Positions 22,320 to 34,350 are shown, counted from the first letter of the stretch. The stretch is DNA of 64,000 nt from Prostheceraeus crozeri (GCA_907163375.1 CAJQUW010007774.1:421934-485933); one strand, 5' to 3'. Made by a program: numbers and translations. Notes: a model not told the origin generated them from the sequence alone.

Positions 22320-23208
22320 AGACTAGATATTAAAAAGCTGAAGTCCCTCATTCTTTTGTGCAGTAGTAAAATCCAATTCAAATTCAACAACAAATTATAT
22401 TTTCAAAAAGATGGCGTCGCCATGGGTAGCCCTCTCGGTCCCTGCTTAGCTGACATTTTTATGGGTTATGCTGACCCAGTGATAAATCACATCAGGGGCC
22501 CTTAACAGGTTTGCATTCAGGGGCCCCAACGGTGGTGTTCCGCAAGCTTTGATCAGGGCCCGTAGCGGTATTTAACCGCGTCCAATTTTAAAAAAAGCAG
22601 GGTTATTTGTGCTACTCATTATTCATTATATAGTAATATATCAGTAGTATACCCTTTTTTAATTTAGATCTTAAAAATCCTACCCGACAACCGTACGTGA
22701 TTGAGTTATGAAAACAGTTTGCATTCAGATTTTCTTTATATTTTTGAAGAAATCACGTTATATAAATCACCACGCAAGAAATCACATATATAAGTCATTC
22801 ACTGTTGGAATCCAATACACGTGGTCTTTTGACAGGTGGAGTGCCAATATCACTAGATTCCTGTTGCCTCTTTCTCCTTCCACCATACCGATCGCGGGCG
22901 TTGTTGAAGAACTTAGACACAGTCATTCGACCTCCTTGCAGGTTATCTCAAATAGATCTGTAGATGACTCTGAAAGGAAAAATTCCTGTTAAATTCACTG
23001 GTAGTTAAAATATATATTCAAGTCATACCTGCAGTACAGTAATGCACAAACAACAGATTTTATGAAATTAATTAAATCGATTTTCCGAAAACAATGAAAA
23101 ATAAATACCAAGACACAATAAAATAACGTTTATTTACAATTCAATATTATTTGCAATTCAACCAGAGATTTTGACAGATATTCCATTGCTCACAATCATG
23201 AGAAACAG

Positions 23209-23210
<2 letters not shown>

Positions 23211-23240
<30 letters not shown>
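23211..23240 (+). repeat. (GA)n microsatellite
   Basis: An uninterrupted run of about fifteen GA units inside the inverted-repeat element. Confidence 0.95.
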
Positions 23241-23241
<1 letters not shown>

Positions 23242-23893
23242 GAGGACCAACACCAAAGAAATGAAAATGACACAAATAAAGAAAATGTGCTATCTATTCA
23301 TATAGTTGATAACATCAGCTACGATGATTGATTTGATGTTTATTCAATTAAAACTTGTTGGATATAGATATATTTCTTTGAAAAAATGAGATATCAATTG
23401 AAATATGGGTCAATGGAAAGGAAATGACATTAACCCAGACAAATAAAAGTTGGGTTATTACTTTATTGATGACATTAATCACATTTATTCATTTATAAAA
23501 TACTTAATGATTTAATTGAATATGTGCAAATTTTATGAAAATCAATCAAATATTTAGAGATCTTATAAAATTTAATGAAATGTTTACATATAAACGTTTC
23601 GTTATCAGCATGATATGTACGAAATATGACAGATTTTTTGCAATTTCCAAGAACATTATAATGACGGATCTGGTGGCCTTAACAAGCACAATTTGAAAAC
23701 AAGTTTGTAAAAGATTCGTTACTCTTTAAAGAATGGACGATCATTACATTGCTCACTTAATGACATTTACGGATGCAAGCATGTTTATTGCAGTCAATAT
23801 TCTTATAGTTACGCATTATATTTTAAATTTGTCATCTTCTTTCGTGCAGATAGTGGAAGAACACATGTAACATAGATCACTCAAAGTGACACA

Positions 23894-24096
23894 GACAAAG
23901 AAAATGAATGAACTACGCAACGTATATTGTTATGGATAAAAAATTGCTTACAACTAGTATATAGCAACCAACCCACTTCGTACATTTACGCAGACAAATA
24001 AAATGAATAAACTACGTAACGTAGCTATATTGTTATGGATAAAATATTGCTTACAACTTGTATAGGAAATAGGAACCAACCCACTTCGTACATTTA
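23894..24096 (+). repeat. Tandem duplication, two units of about 100 bp
   Basis: 23894-23991 and 23993-24096 are copies, each running from GACAAA(G/T)AAAATGAAT to CCCACTTCGTACATTTA. The second has small insertions. They are separated by one base. Confidence 0.9.
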
Positions 24097-24222
24097 TCTA
24101 ATTTGATCAAGAATTGTGTGACAAAAACCTCTTTCATTAATTTTGATATAAAATTAATCGAGGTTCTAGCTGTACTATACAAGCATTTTGAAAATTAACG
24201 GCGTCATACGGGAGGTGATTTT

Positions 24223-24457
24223 TCACTTTCATGATTGGAAATAGGCTCTCCCTGCTTTTTTTAGACAATTTATTGAAATTAAAAAATATGAGCGTTAAAA
24301 AACCCAACGTTTCGTCCGTCACGGACTTAATCATGGGCAACAAAGTCCAGCCATTTTTACAATGGGTTTATATACAGCTAGTGACAGCTCATATTTTTTA
24401 ATTTCAATAAATTGTCTAAAAATAGCAGGGAGAGCCTATTTCCAATCATGAAAGTGA
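24223..24457. repeat. Palindromic Penelope-type tail with a hammerhead-ribozyme-like core
   Basis: Arms of 71 bp at 24223-24293 and 24387-24457 are inverted copies with about one mismatch, around a 93-bp spacer. On the minus strand the spacer (24309-24334) reads ATGATTAA, then the perfect stem-loop GTCCGTGACGGAC, then GAAAC. This is the order of a hammerhead ribozyme (CUGAUGA, stem II, GAAA). Two conserved core positions differ from the consensus, so activity is doubtful. Hammerhead motifs are known in Penelope-like elements, which supports reading this as a tail relic. Confidence 0.7.
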
Positions 24458-25487
24458 TTTTGAAAATTCTTGCAAAACCTTCACCGGATTACAATTCACC
24501 GGTAGTTAGACCATAAACTCCAGTCTGACAGGACAGTTATCAAACTTCACAAATTTAAATGAAAAGGAAGTCAGTGAATAACCATGCCAAAGTGTTTGGT
24601 TCAAGCTCTCTTCTATGTTGCTTATTAGTTTTCATACTTGAATTTATTGTTTACCTTAACTACGATTCACTTGTCTGACGATGATCTCGAAATATATTAC
24701 AAAAAGAAAATATTCTAACCTTGAACAGAACATCAGTTTACTTGGTTCTTCTCACAACTTACCTACACCCTAATGAAACTTTATTTATCAATAATGAGCT
24801 CATGCAATGCTGTTGTAAGTATCAAAATAAACATCTCACCTGTAGCGGGTCCAAATTTTGATCAAATTTTGCATTCTCTTTGACTTTGGAGCAATAATCA
24901 ATATCACATGAATTTGATGGTTTTCAGCGAAAATATAGAGACAGTGCAGTACGTATTTCACTGAGTCTGCAATTAAATGCGAATCAAGACGTGTCCTGTA
25001 GATGAAGATATACCAGAAATTATTTCCAAAATGTAGGCATAATCGAATTACGACAGAATTCCTCTGAATGTCCAAAACACAAATTACTGACTTGAAGCGT
25101 CGTTAAAAGTTTTATAAATTCGCAAGTTTGATACTGCAGATATCACAATATGGTGATGCCGGAGAGTTTGCTGACTGATATGCGTACAGCCACATATCAC
25201 GATGCAGTGAGAGTCAACTAGCAAATAAATGACGCCTGCTTGGTAAACATTGCTAGCTCGCATCCTCTTGTCATGTGACTCATGGAATGAAGGTCGGTTC
25301 AGCAGGCAAGCAACGGGGAAACTATTTCATATAGTAAATCGGTGTGCGCAGACGAGTCTTACGTAATTGTAGGAGCAACAGGCATCTGAACAGCATTGTG
25401 ACTTCCCATATGTTCTAGCCCGGATAGCATTTAAGATAAGTTTCTGAATGGATAAAGAAGATGCAAGAAAATGAATAAATGAATTAC

Positions 25488-25537
25488 GAGAGAGAGAGTG
25501 AGTGAGTGAGTGAGTGAGTGAGAGAAGAGAAGAAGAG
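25488..25537 (+). repeat. (GAGT)n/(GA)n microsatellite
   Basis: GA units pass into seven or so GAGT units and back to GA-rich sequence. Confidence 0.93.
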
Positions 25538-27143
25538 ACGGAGTAGATTGAACTAAATATTCCTTTTGCAGGTGTATAAATCACATGACCGCAATTAATT
25601 TCCAAATTTTCTATCTATTAATGAATCATATGTCTTATCTCTTCTAGATGAATTCATTTACAATTTCAGTTGAGGAATCTCCTATTGACTGACCATTTCA
25701 ATTACTTTAAAAAGATAAGAAGAGTATTCATTTAATCAATGATAATCATCAATATGTATACTTATACAATGAAATTGATAGCGCTGATATAAGACAATAT
25801 ACATTATCTTTGGCGCGCACGGTTATGTGAAAAGCAACTTCCAGAACACAATGTGACTTTACAGTCAATTTTGCGTGAACATTAGCAGTGCTCGGTATTT
25901 CACAGGCTCAGCTATGTTATATTACAGACATCTTTTCATAATGTAATTTTACGTGACCCAAAAGTTGTACGGTAAAATTATATTGCCGAGTCTGTCAAAT
26001 TGCAGAACATTTTACAATGTAGGAAGTGGCACATAACTAAGGAAGCATGTGAATGATGTGTGTGCAGCTGCAGCACCATCTAGTGTAATCAGGGCATACC
26101 CTGAGCATGCCCTACTCTGCCCTGAAATCACATTGCCCTAAGGTTACCCTAATCTTGCCCTGATATCGAATTTTGAAAAAACTTGCTCGTTATTGATTTT
26201 CTTAGGGAAATTATCAAAAATCTTGTCATTTACAAAGACAAAGAGCCTATTTTGAAAATTTATTGTTGCCCTAGTTTTGCCCGAGTGCCCTAAAGGGCCC
26301 CGTCAGGGACCCTGACATCATTTATCACCGGGGAAAATCATCTTTTCAAAAATAGTCAGTGCTATAGCCCGATGCACTATTTTCGCTACGTAGATGACAC
26401 CTTTGTTGTCTTTAATGATGAAAATCACATCACTAAATTCGCCTCCATGATAAATAGCGTTCATCCTAATCTTCATTTTACTAAAGAATCGGCTGAGGCC
26501 GGAAAATTTCCCTTTCTGGATGTGTTAGTCATAAAAAACAACGACAATTCTTTATCGACCTGTATTCATAGAAAACCGACGTGGACAGGTCTTTACCTTC
26601 ATTTCTTTAACTTTGTTCCTACTTCTTACAAAAGAAATTTAGTAAAAAATCTTTTCGATCGTGCGGGACGGATCTGCAGCTCCGAGCATCTCAATGCTGA
26701 AATAAAGTTTCTCTTTGAAACATTTTCGCGATAATGGCTATCCATCCTCATTCATCGAAAAGTACAGCCTACAAAGGCAAAGAGAAGCTGTTACTGGACC
26801 TGAAAAGAAGCCAGCTTACCTGATGGTTCCGTATTTGGGAGAACAGTTCTCAAGCGAAGTGAGAATGAGAATCCGTGCTGCAACAGCTCTGGCGTTCTAT
26901 GCCATTGAGCCGAAGATCGTCTTCTCCACCACCAAGATTCCAGCTCGCCCCCTCAAGGATCCGCTGCCGCCGACCTGTGCCTCCGACATCGTTTACCAAT
27001 TCACATGTAACTGTGGTGACAGTTACGTCGGACGCACGGAGAGGTGGTTGGCCAAGCGAGCTGATGAACACCTTCCACAATGGCTGATGAAGGACAAGTG
27101 CAGGCGATCTTCAGCAGCACCGACAAGCGCGGTCACGCGTCAC

Positions 27144-27468
27144 ACGATGACGTGTACATCGTTCGATCGCGCCAACGAGAAGATCTCCTACTTTAAGCAG
27201 CTGGTTCGCGCTCGCCACCCAATGTTGCTACCATTTCTCGAAGCGACAATGATAGCATCATTGCGGCCGGTTTTATGTGTCCAGAAGCAAACTGTATTAA
27301 CGCTCGCTCTTCCGTGGCAGTGACTTCAACTCCGTCCTTTCTTTCATTTTAACTGTATATAATGACTTGATTTTTCTTTTATTGTACGCGTTCCGAAGTG
27401 TTGCCCGAAAAGAATCGGCGAAAGGCCTCGCAACTAATGACATCGTTTTGTCTTATCTTTATTACCAA
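27144..27468 (+). repeat. Right inverted tail of the Penelope-like element
   Basis: Covers the end of the GIY-YIG frame and the 3' untranslated part. It pairs with 21995-22319. Fourteen further bases separate it from the right copy of AGAAGTTAG. Confidence 0.9.
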
Positions 27469-27764
27469 TACGATTACGGCCAAGAAGTTAGTTATAAAGA
27501 CTAAGAATTAATGTTGACGTCAACAAGTACGCGATCTTAAAATAATTTCAATGGATTAAAATCGTCGCATACTATCAATTTCCCAGAAAGCTTCTGTGTC
27601 GAACATTTTATCAAACGATAAGAAATGAGGATAACTTATGAGAAGCAACTTCTCGTGATCATATCTGCATTTGATTTAACACAAGGCTTCCGATGAAATT
27701 CAATTTGATGCATTTTAAGCTTGAAAGTATGGTGTTTGAAGTATCAAAACTATTCAATTCCAAT

Positions 27765-27842
27765 TCTATATCGAGGAGGCTCGACCTCTGGATCAAATTG
27801 TCGCTAGGCCAAGCACTCAACAACTGTGCTACGGAGACCACA
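27765..27842 (-). repeat. tRNA-derived SINE head, truncated copy
   Basis: On the minus strand it reads GGTCTCCGTAGCACAGTTG (A-box region), then TTGGCCTAG, then GATCCAGAGGTCGAGCCTCC (B-box region). The layout and much of the sequence match the copy ending at 28876. The 3' part is missing. Confidence 0.6.
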
Positions 27843-28719
27843 TTCACTCCTTATCAATTTATATATTTCCTCGTAGATAATCCTGTAATAAAGTCAATTT
27901 CATTCGCTTTTCTAAAGAAGTAATGAAGTCGCTTCATCAATTATGAAAAGATTAAATCTTTAGATTGAATTTCTCTAAGAGCTATACATGTTTTAAGATC
28001 CCACTTCTCATCACCATTATTGCATTTATCAATTTTCACTTTAATTCTTCACTTTTGAGAATGTAGTTTTGTGTTATAATATAAACGTCAGATCAATTGA
28101 GTGTTTTGTATCAAATGTCATGTAATTTCTATTAATATTTTATTGCTTGTCATTCATTTGATTCTCATCCATCAGGTGTAGTTTTGTTAGTCAATGGTAC
28201 AGCTGTTACCTTTAACACAGTTCTCGAGATAAAGCTGAAAGTCATTTCAAAATTTGTTGAATTTCTATTAATAAAACTGAAGGCAGAGACATTCAATCGT
28301 TGAAATATACCAACGGTATATCTCGTTAAAGCATTTTGGCTTCGTCCTTTAAAGTTTAATCTATCAGCGAAGAGGTTAAGATAGCAGAAACTAGTATGGA
28401 CAATTCAATACACAACATCACACAGATCAGCAATTGGTGAAGCTTCAACTTGGCAGCCTTAGTTCTATAAAAGTGATACTGTCTCGCACACGTACCTGTC
28501 CGAATGCTATGTCAGTTTAGGTTTCCCGGAAAAATATACTGACTGTCTCGGCAAAGTGTTGAATACTCGCTGAGAGCTCATAGTTCATGCTGGTAGTTGA
28601 ATATTATGGTTATTATTTGTCCAAGTTACGAGGGGTGACTGAAACCAGGAGGTTTCCCCTGTAGGATCAATGGTGTCCTTAAAATGAAGCTTCAACGTCA
28701 CTACTCCTCCATACTTAGG

Positions 28720-28876
28720 GCTTGGACGGTGCTGACATAGTCAGACTTTTCTGGAGTGTTGTGGTACTTTTAGTCCGGATGCCCTTCCTGCCGACTTCCA
28801 ACGACACTTTCGGGGCTCGACTGCTGGATCAAAAGATAGCTAGGCCAAGCACTTCACCACTGTGCCATGGAGACCA
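28720..28876 (-). repeat. tRNA-derived SINE
   Basis: On the minus strand it begins GGTCTCCATGGCACAGTGG, with a perfect A box (TGGCACAGTGG), continues through GTGCTTGGCCTAG and has a B-box-like CAGTCGAGCCCC about 45 bp on. The body runs on with GGCAGGAAGGGCATCCGGA, a motif common in animal SINE/LINE tails. The second copy at 27765 confirms a dispersed family. Confidence 0.68.
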
Positions 28877-28879
28877 TCA

Positions 28880-31062
28880 TAAGTCTAATATATCAACACA
28901 GCGATTTCTGGAAGGACTCTGATATCAATGTTACAGAAACACGCTTAACTTTATTCATGTTGGATAAAGTTGCCACTCAAAATGCTCATGTGATCCAAGG
29001 AGGGCTGACGAAAGTGTTGATACGATGAAGAAGTCCTTTTGTATAGCCAAATATAAGGTCGCAAAATTCCTGAAACGAAGAAGAATCTTGAAGAGTCCGT
29101 TTTGGAGCCGGTGACAGAGAAAGGTGTATGCACCCGCAGATACTATCCCGGGCGACGTTGAATTTAGGCCTCAATGCTTGTCATGACGGTTGTTCTTAAC
29201 AGACATGCAGCACTGTTAATAACGGTGCCGTAAGACTCACATTAATGAAATAATGTACCAATTAGTTACACCAGGCTATGTACTCGTACTTGCAGGCCTT
29301 TATTTCAATTAATATTCAAAACTTTCGTTTGTGGTTGTGTTGGAGCTATAAATTGGTGACTGTTGAGCAGTGTTGTACGCGTCAATGAAAACAATTGACG
29401 GCGTCAGCGTCAGATGAACTGATAGTGTCATCTCCCTTACGTTATGAGAACTCTCACACGTAGTCATTGCCGACTACCGATCAAATAAAATGTCATCAAT
29501 CCATTGTGTGGATGCTGAATCAAACACTGTTCCCTTCTCTCAGCATGCAGTATACAGAAAACTTTCAAACTTCTTTCAAGTCTACAGAAAACTCGAGCGA
29601 CCGAATCTTAGCAATGACAAATTTACCCACTGTTTCTAAAATTGACGCTAACGTGTTTTTCAGAAGCAAATTGCAATTTCTTAAATTGATGGCGTCAACG
29701 TGCGGCACTGCTGTTGAGCAGCAGTGGTTAGGCACTCATGACGGTAACAGCAAGACCCTATTGTCCAAAAATTGTCTTTCATTTTTATCGGCTCATGATA
29801 GGCAAAGATAAACCTACTCCAACCATTGATCAAAGATGGAGATACAAAGAGGTGTATGTGAGTGAAGGAGACAATTATGCAAAGTGTCGCCCGAACCGAC
29901 TGGTCAGCTAACTCAATGCAGACTATTTAGCGGTATTATTTCAGCTTTTAGCTTGACTGCTGCTTGACAAAACAGAGATATCGTCCTTGGTAGCGCTCAT
30001 AAAACTATATACGTGTACTATGGATGCGCCGGATTTGAAGAACAAAATGAGTTTTCATGCATCAGTTCGTTTTATTATTTAAATGCATGTTTTTGATGCA
30101 TGCCTTTCTGTAGATTGGTGCAACTTCCGATTCATACAGTTTAACCGTAGATGTCCTATGTTCAGGACTGGTAGATGCAATTTTATCTCACCTATTTATC
30201 CACTGTCAACCAATTTATTATCATTTTTATAATTGATATTAATAGGCTGTTTCTCATCAATATTTATTGCTTTATTTTTTTGGATTTGAGCTCCTAATCC
30301 ATACTGCAGTGAATTTCACTCTCATCGACTCTTGGGTGCGAAACCCCAGGGAATCCACACAATTCATCGAACAACGATTGATAGGTAATGCGATTCCTAT
30401 CAATACTGCTTGACAGTATAGATTTGATTTATCTTCAAAAATTCGACACATTGATGACTGGAACAATAACTCCTACGACCAACCATGAGCTGAAATTGTG
30501 ATATCTGCATATGGCAAAACTGTTTATATTTTCTTGGCTACTGACAGATCCTGTTTTCCCTTATCCAGATTTTGGATCTCGAATACTCGAGAGAACCTGT
30601 TATTAGGATATTTCCAGTCGATAAGAGTTCAATGAGGCATTGTTCTTTCTGAAATTCAGAGGCTCTTCGAATTGTCGTCTACAGTCTTCCACAGAGCAAT
30701 TACCAGAGGGTTACAGAGGTTGCTTGATTTTTTGTTTATCTATAAATATCGTGTGTGGCACATGTAGTTGATAAGATTGAAAGATTTTGTCGATCTTAAT
30801 ACCTGTTCTTGTCATCTAAGCTGACAATTATTCATGTGGTTTCCTTGGCATATTCAATTGTAAGTTCAAGACTAAATAGTTTTTTCCCCGAAAATGAAAG
30901 GATATTTTAACCCATTAAGTTAACCTCATTGAAGGATATATGCTACTTTGCAGGCTTCAATTCCAGACTTTCGATGGCCTGAACAATGTAATGGCCAGTG
31001 AAGCGTCGTATTCGCATCTATTCGATAATATGCGTAAAAAATTTATGTCAATGTTATATTAC
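28880..31062. other. Intergenic DNA, no recognised gene
   Basis: The longest frame (29467-29811, plus) lacks an ATG start and any family pattern, so I do not call it. No repeat boundaries are visible before 31063. Confidence 0.5.
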
Positions 31063-31209
31063 CAGTGGTCGGATTTGGGCACGAATTTGTCGAAAGTGGG
31101 CACGAATACACGAAAAATGAGTGTGGGCACGAAAATTGAACCTCCTGAAATTCGTGCCCATCTTTTTCTTAGAATCACCTGAAATTTCCAACACAATCTG
31201 TATTAATAG

Positions 31210-32473
31210 TTGAGTCGAAAAGAGTGAGGTTTTTAAAGATGTTAGTTGTTATTATTATTACTATTATCATTACTTTTCTTATGTACAAAATTTTTCGATC
31301 ACCATCCAGCAATCATCTTCAGGTACAAAGGATTAGGGTTAGTAGAAGTTTAAGCTATAAGGAATTTGAAAATGATATTTACAATGAGATGATATGAAGG
31401 AATGTAGATATGAACAGGTTGTACTGGATTACATATCTTTTCCAGTAGCATAAATAAATTGACCTGATAGGATGGATGAATTCTATGTTGGATGAAACAG
31501 TGGAGAAATGATAAAGTTATTAGCAAAAGGAAATCACGGTAGCTGTCAAGTTCTGTTCTACTATTTATTGTTGGTTTACATTTGTTAATGATGAAAGTTT
31601 CACGGAATCTCAAATTTGTGTTGTCATGATTGTGGACCAGAATGTCAACATTGACGTCCGAATGTTGTACTTTGCACGTTTGAATATGTTTAGACATGGA
31701 AGATGGAGGGTTTGTGTTATGTTCCTTGAAGCGGGCGTGGAGAGGTCGCACGGTACTGCCAATATAAGATTGATTACATTTGTTACAGTGGATCTTGTAG
31801 ATAATGTTTTTTCGGTTGCATAATTCATTTTTTTCATTTTGCAGTTAGCAAGAGAGCATAGTTGTGTTGTACCTGTTTCATTTCGTTTAAATTGTTGACG
31901 AAGTGTTTTATTACGTCATGCAAGTCGAACATTAAGAATGTGTGTTTCAAAAGCGCGTTTTGTCCGTGAGTCAGTATTATCTGAGATGTATGGGAAAGGG
32001 AAATACAGAACATCTTTATTCGTCCATTGATTGTTGTTTCGCTTTAGTTTTGTTGATTTTTTGTTATGTTGCATTTTTGTTTCCGATTATGTAATTTGTT
32101 CGCTATATCCATATGTACATAACAGATCGTCAAAATCCTTGTGCTTCATGCGTGTTGGTTTGTCTGAGCATCGATCAGAAATTCTCTTCTTTTCATTTAT
32201 AATGAAATTAATTTCAGTCTTAGTTGGCATGTGAGAATCAGTGTACGAAAATGCTCTTTTTAGCTGCTTTTTTGTAGAATTCAAATCGTGCTTCATTGGA
32301 TGAAGATATTGTCACTGTAAAATCAACAAGACTTAAAAATCTTTTGTGCACAAGAAAAATAATGATAATTTTGTACTTAAGAAAAATAATAATATTAATA
32401 ACTAACATCTTGAAAAACCTGACTCTTTCCGACTCAACTATTACGCAATGACTGGTCAGGGCATTTTCCAAAT
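31210..32473 (-). mobile_element. Penelope-like element copy nested in the 31063-34652 element
   Basis: The minus strand carries a GIY-YIG segment near 31690-31760 (VRPLHARFKEHNTNPPSS, SKHIQTCKVQHSDVNV) with upstream Penelope-type coding remains. Inverted arms of about 90 bp lie at 31205-31290 and 32345-32442. A 17-bp direct repeat starting ACAATCTGTATTAATA (31193-31209 and 32474-32490) looks like the target duplication. The copy is 5' truncated and broken. It is a third sequence type, distinct from those at 3643 and 21995. Confidence 0.72.
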
Positions 32474-32868
32474 ACAATCTGTATTAATAGCCGTACGCTT
32501 CATGCGTTAATTCATTGTATGTATGAAAACAATTTGATTCGTTGCTGATTTTGGAAATCAAATCTTTTTCAATTTTTTTTTCAAAAAAATAAAATGAAAT
32601 AATGCAGGTATATATGCGTCATTCGATCGAGCTATATTTACTTTTCAGCGTCGTTCAGGGAACCACTTATCACTCTAGCACACCAAGAAAACCAATCAGA
32701 AAAATGATATGTGACTCGAGTAATTTGGTGGTAAAATCTAATTAAAGATAGATTGGATGGTATAACATGCTCTTCCAATTTGGTGGTAGTATTTGATTAT
32801 ATAGTGCAGACATGAAAGGAATTACCATGAGATTATTATTATAATTTTTTCCATATTCATTCAACATA

Positions 32869-33469
32869 TCAATAAGGCTGTACCATTAATTTTTCTTGAT
32901 AATTGACGCTGCCAATGAGTAGGGGGCCTGTGTTGATAATCTGAAGTTCAACTGGATATCCTATAACTTCAGAATAGAAAATTATCAACACAATAATCCA
33001 TGAATATGACTTATTTTTGATTGCCACCGGACGATCAAATCCTCCCGCCATTTGAAGTCTAGTTCCATCCAAATTGTATAGGTCTATGAGATGAGACAGA
33101 TCTTCCAGATGCAGTTCGGCTCCGTAAGCTCCGTTCTTGCCGAAGAAGTCGTCCATTATAACGCGTTTCGCAATCGTTTCGTGATAGCGCTCTCACTGAA
33201 ATATTGTCACGTCTTTTGAAACAGGACCGCCAGTTCCAACCAATTTTACTGTTATTTCCAGCCATTGTATTCGCAAAATGACTCATATCGATTGATTTCA
33301 ATCGGAACCCTAAGCGGACTATATCTGTCGAATACTTCATTAACTCCCGCTCTTGGCTATCGATTAGGGATCGTGGGTTACCAGGATTCGGATTGATAGA
33401 AGTTTTGACATGTCTTCTCAATGTAGTCTCGAGAATGACGTATTGCCTGACGGCTTTATAGATTGACAT
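32869..33469 (-). pseudogene. Decayed pogo/jerky-type transposase fragment
   Basis: The minus strand reads SIYKAVRQYVILETTLRRHV, a Psq-type helix-turn-helix, followed by GNPRSLIDSQERELMKY and RLGFRLKSIDMSHFAN as in CENP-B/jerky/pogo proteins. A second frame (32869-33156) has FFGKNGAYGAELH, YNLDGTRLQ and AIKNKSYS, the start of the DDE_1 catalytic core. The two frames overlap around 33060-33156, so the gene is frameshifted, and the later acidic motifs are absent. It may be the old transposase of the enclosing element or a separate insertion. Confidence 0.65.
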
Positions 33470-34173
33470 TCTGCTGACTGTTGTTTCCTTCTTAGCAGCA
33501 GCAATGTGTGTTCACCGATCCATCGTCAGCCAAGTAATGAAAAAATGCTTGATTTTCAATGAATTAGCTAAGTATCCAGCAGGTGTATTTTGATCTAGTT
33601 TGATTTGCATTGAGTTTCTAACTTGCAGCAAATGTTCAGTCAATGCATAGTTGTCTGTCGGCATTATATCATAAAATGTTGACTTTCCAACGATGTGTAT
33701 GCATGAACATCGAATTTTCGTCACATCTATGGTTATCTATACAAATAATATCGTGTAACATCACTTCCGCTGTAGAATTTTTGATCATTTTAGCATGATT
33801 GACGTAGGTCTACATATTACCTACATACTACTCGTACAGATTAGATATCCATGCGTGAAATTTAGAATATCGGATTTCTTTAAGAAAGGAAATTATTTGA
33901 TCAAATAAAATACCTCGAAAATATAGGTGCCTCTGAATTAGCCGAGTTTACCCTACAAAGATGCACGGGTCTCATCATCAGGTTGATCAATTCCCTACAT
34001 TTCATTTCGGTTCCTTTAACATCTTGGGCGATCAGCAGCAGGCGAACCCACGACCAAAAGCATGCCCCACTAAGCTTATAAAAGGCTTGAAGTAGTACAA
34101 ACCAACTTACAAGCCAACATTACAAAATGAACAAAATCAAAGATGATAAAACGAAAGCACACATCAGAAGGAT

Positions 34174-34350
34174 ATGACGAGACTGAAAAGTCTGAAGGAT
34201 GCAGATCTGAAGGTTCTTCTGAATGAAATGTCGAAACTAGTGGATGAGAAAAATTTGGAATCAGACAGACTATTTCAAGAGTTTATGAAAAGAAAGATCA
34301 GGGTTTACCTTGACAGTGACGATGATAATTCTGTTCCTAATAAGAAATGA
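34174..34350 (+). CDS. Short charged frame inside the DNA transposon, function unknown
   Basis: ATG at 34174 gives 58 residues ending at TGA 34348. The product (TRLKSLKDADLKVLLNEMSK, then KNLESDRLFQEFMKRKIRVY, then LDSDDDNS) has a clear amphipathic, coiled-coil-like pattern and an acidic tail. I do not recognise a family. It may be an accessory frame of the transposon or the remains of a host exon carried with it. Confidence 0.3.
   Translation: MTRLKSLKDADLKVLLNEMSKLVDEKNLESDRLFQEFMKRKIRVYLDSDDDNSVPNKK

Larger units (their letters stand above)
22476..26331. mobile_element. 3.9-kb inverted-repeat DNA element inserted in the Penelope-like element
   Basis: The outer ends are inverted copies: CCAGTGATAAAT...TCAGGG at 22476 and its complement, from CCGGTGATAAAT...TCAGGG, ending at 26331. 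Both are followed inward by GGGGCCC-rich sequence. The Penelope-like frame resumes on each side, so this DNA is an insertion. No transposase is recognisable. The inside contains a (GA)n tract, a tandem duplication and a palindromic Penelope tail, so it has collected further insertions. Flanking target duplications are not clear and the superfamily is unassigned. Confidence 0.6.
21995..27482 (+). mobile_element. Penelope-like element with 325-bp inverted tails, split by a later insertion
   Basis: Plus-strand parts in order are a reverse transcriptase piece near 22360-22470 (KDGVAMGSPLGP, ADIFMGY), then after an insertion the catalytic segment at 26372-26734 (YFRYVDDTFVVF), and a GIY-YIG segment near 27000-27090 (CNCGDSYVGRTERW). 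The first 325 bp (21995-22319) are an inverted copy of 27144-27468. A direct repeat AGAAGTTAG at 21986-21994 and 27483-27491 is the probable target duplication. The copy is 5' truncated and broken. A 3.9-kb inverted-repeat element (22476-26331) lies inside it and is therefore younger. It differs in sequence from the copy at 3643. Confidence 0.85.

Noticed and set aside
28625-28660. A solo mariner end (TTACGAGGGGTGACTGAA) near the SINE.
   Set aside because: Only about ten bases match the mariner terminus at 9539, with no partner end or transposase nearby.
29467-29811. A 114-residue plus-strand frame.
   Set aside because: It has no ATG start, no recognisable family and no supporting splice or poly(A) signal.
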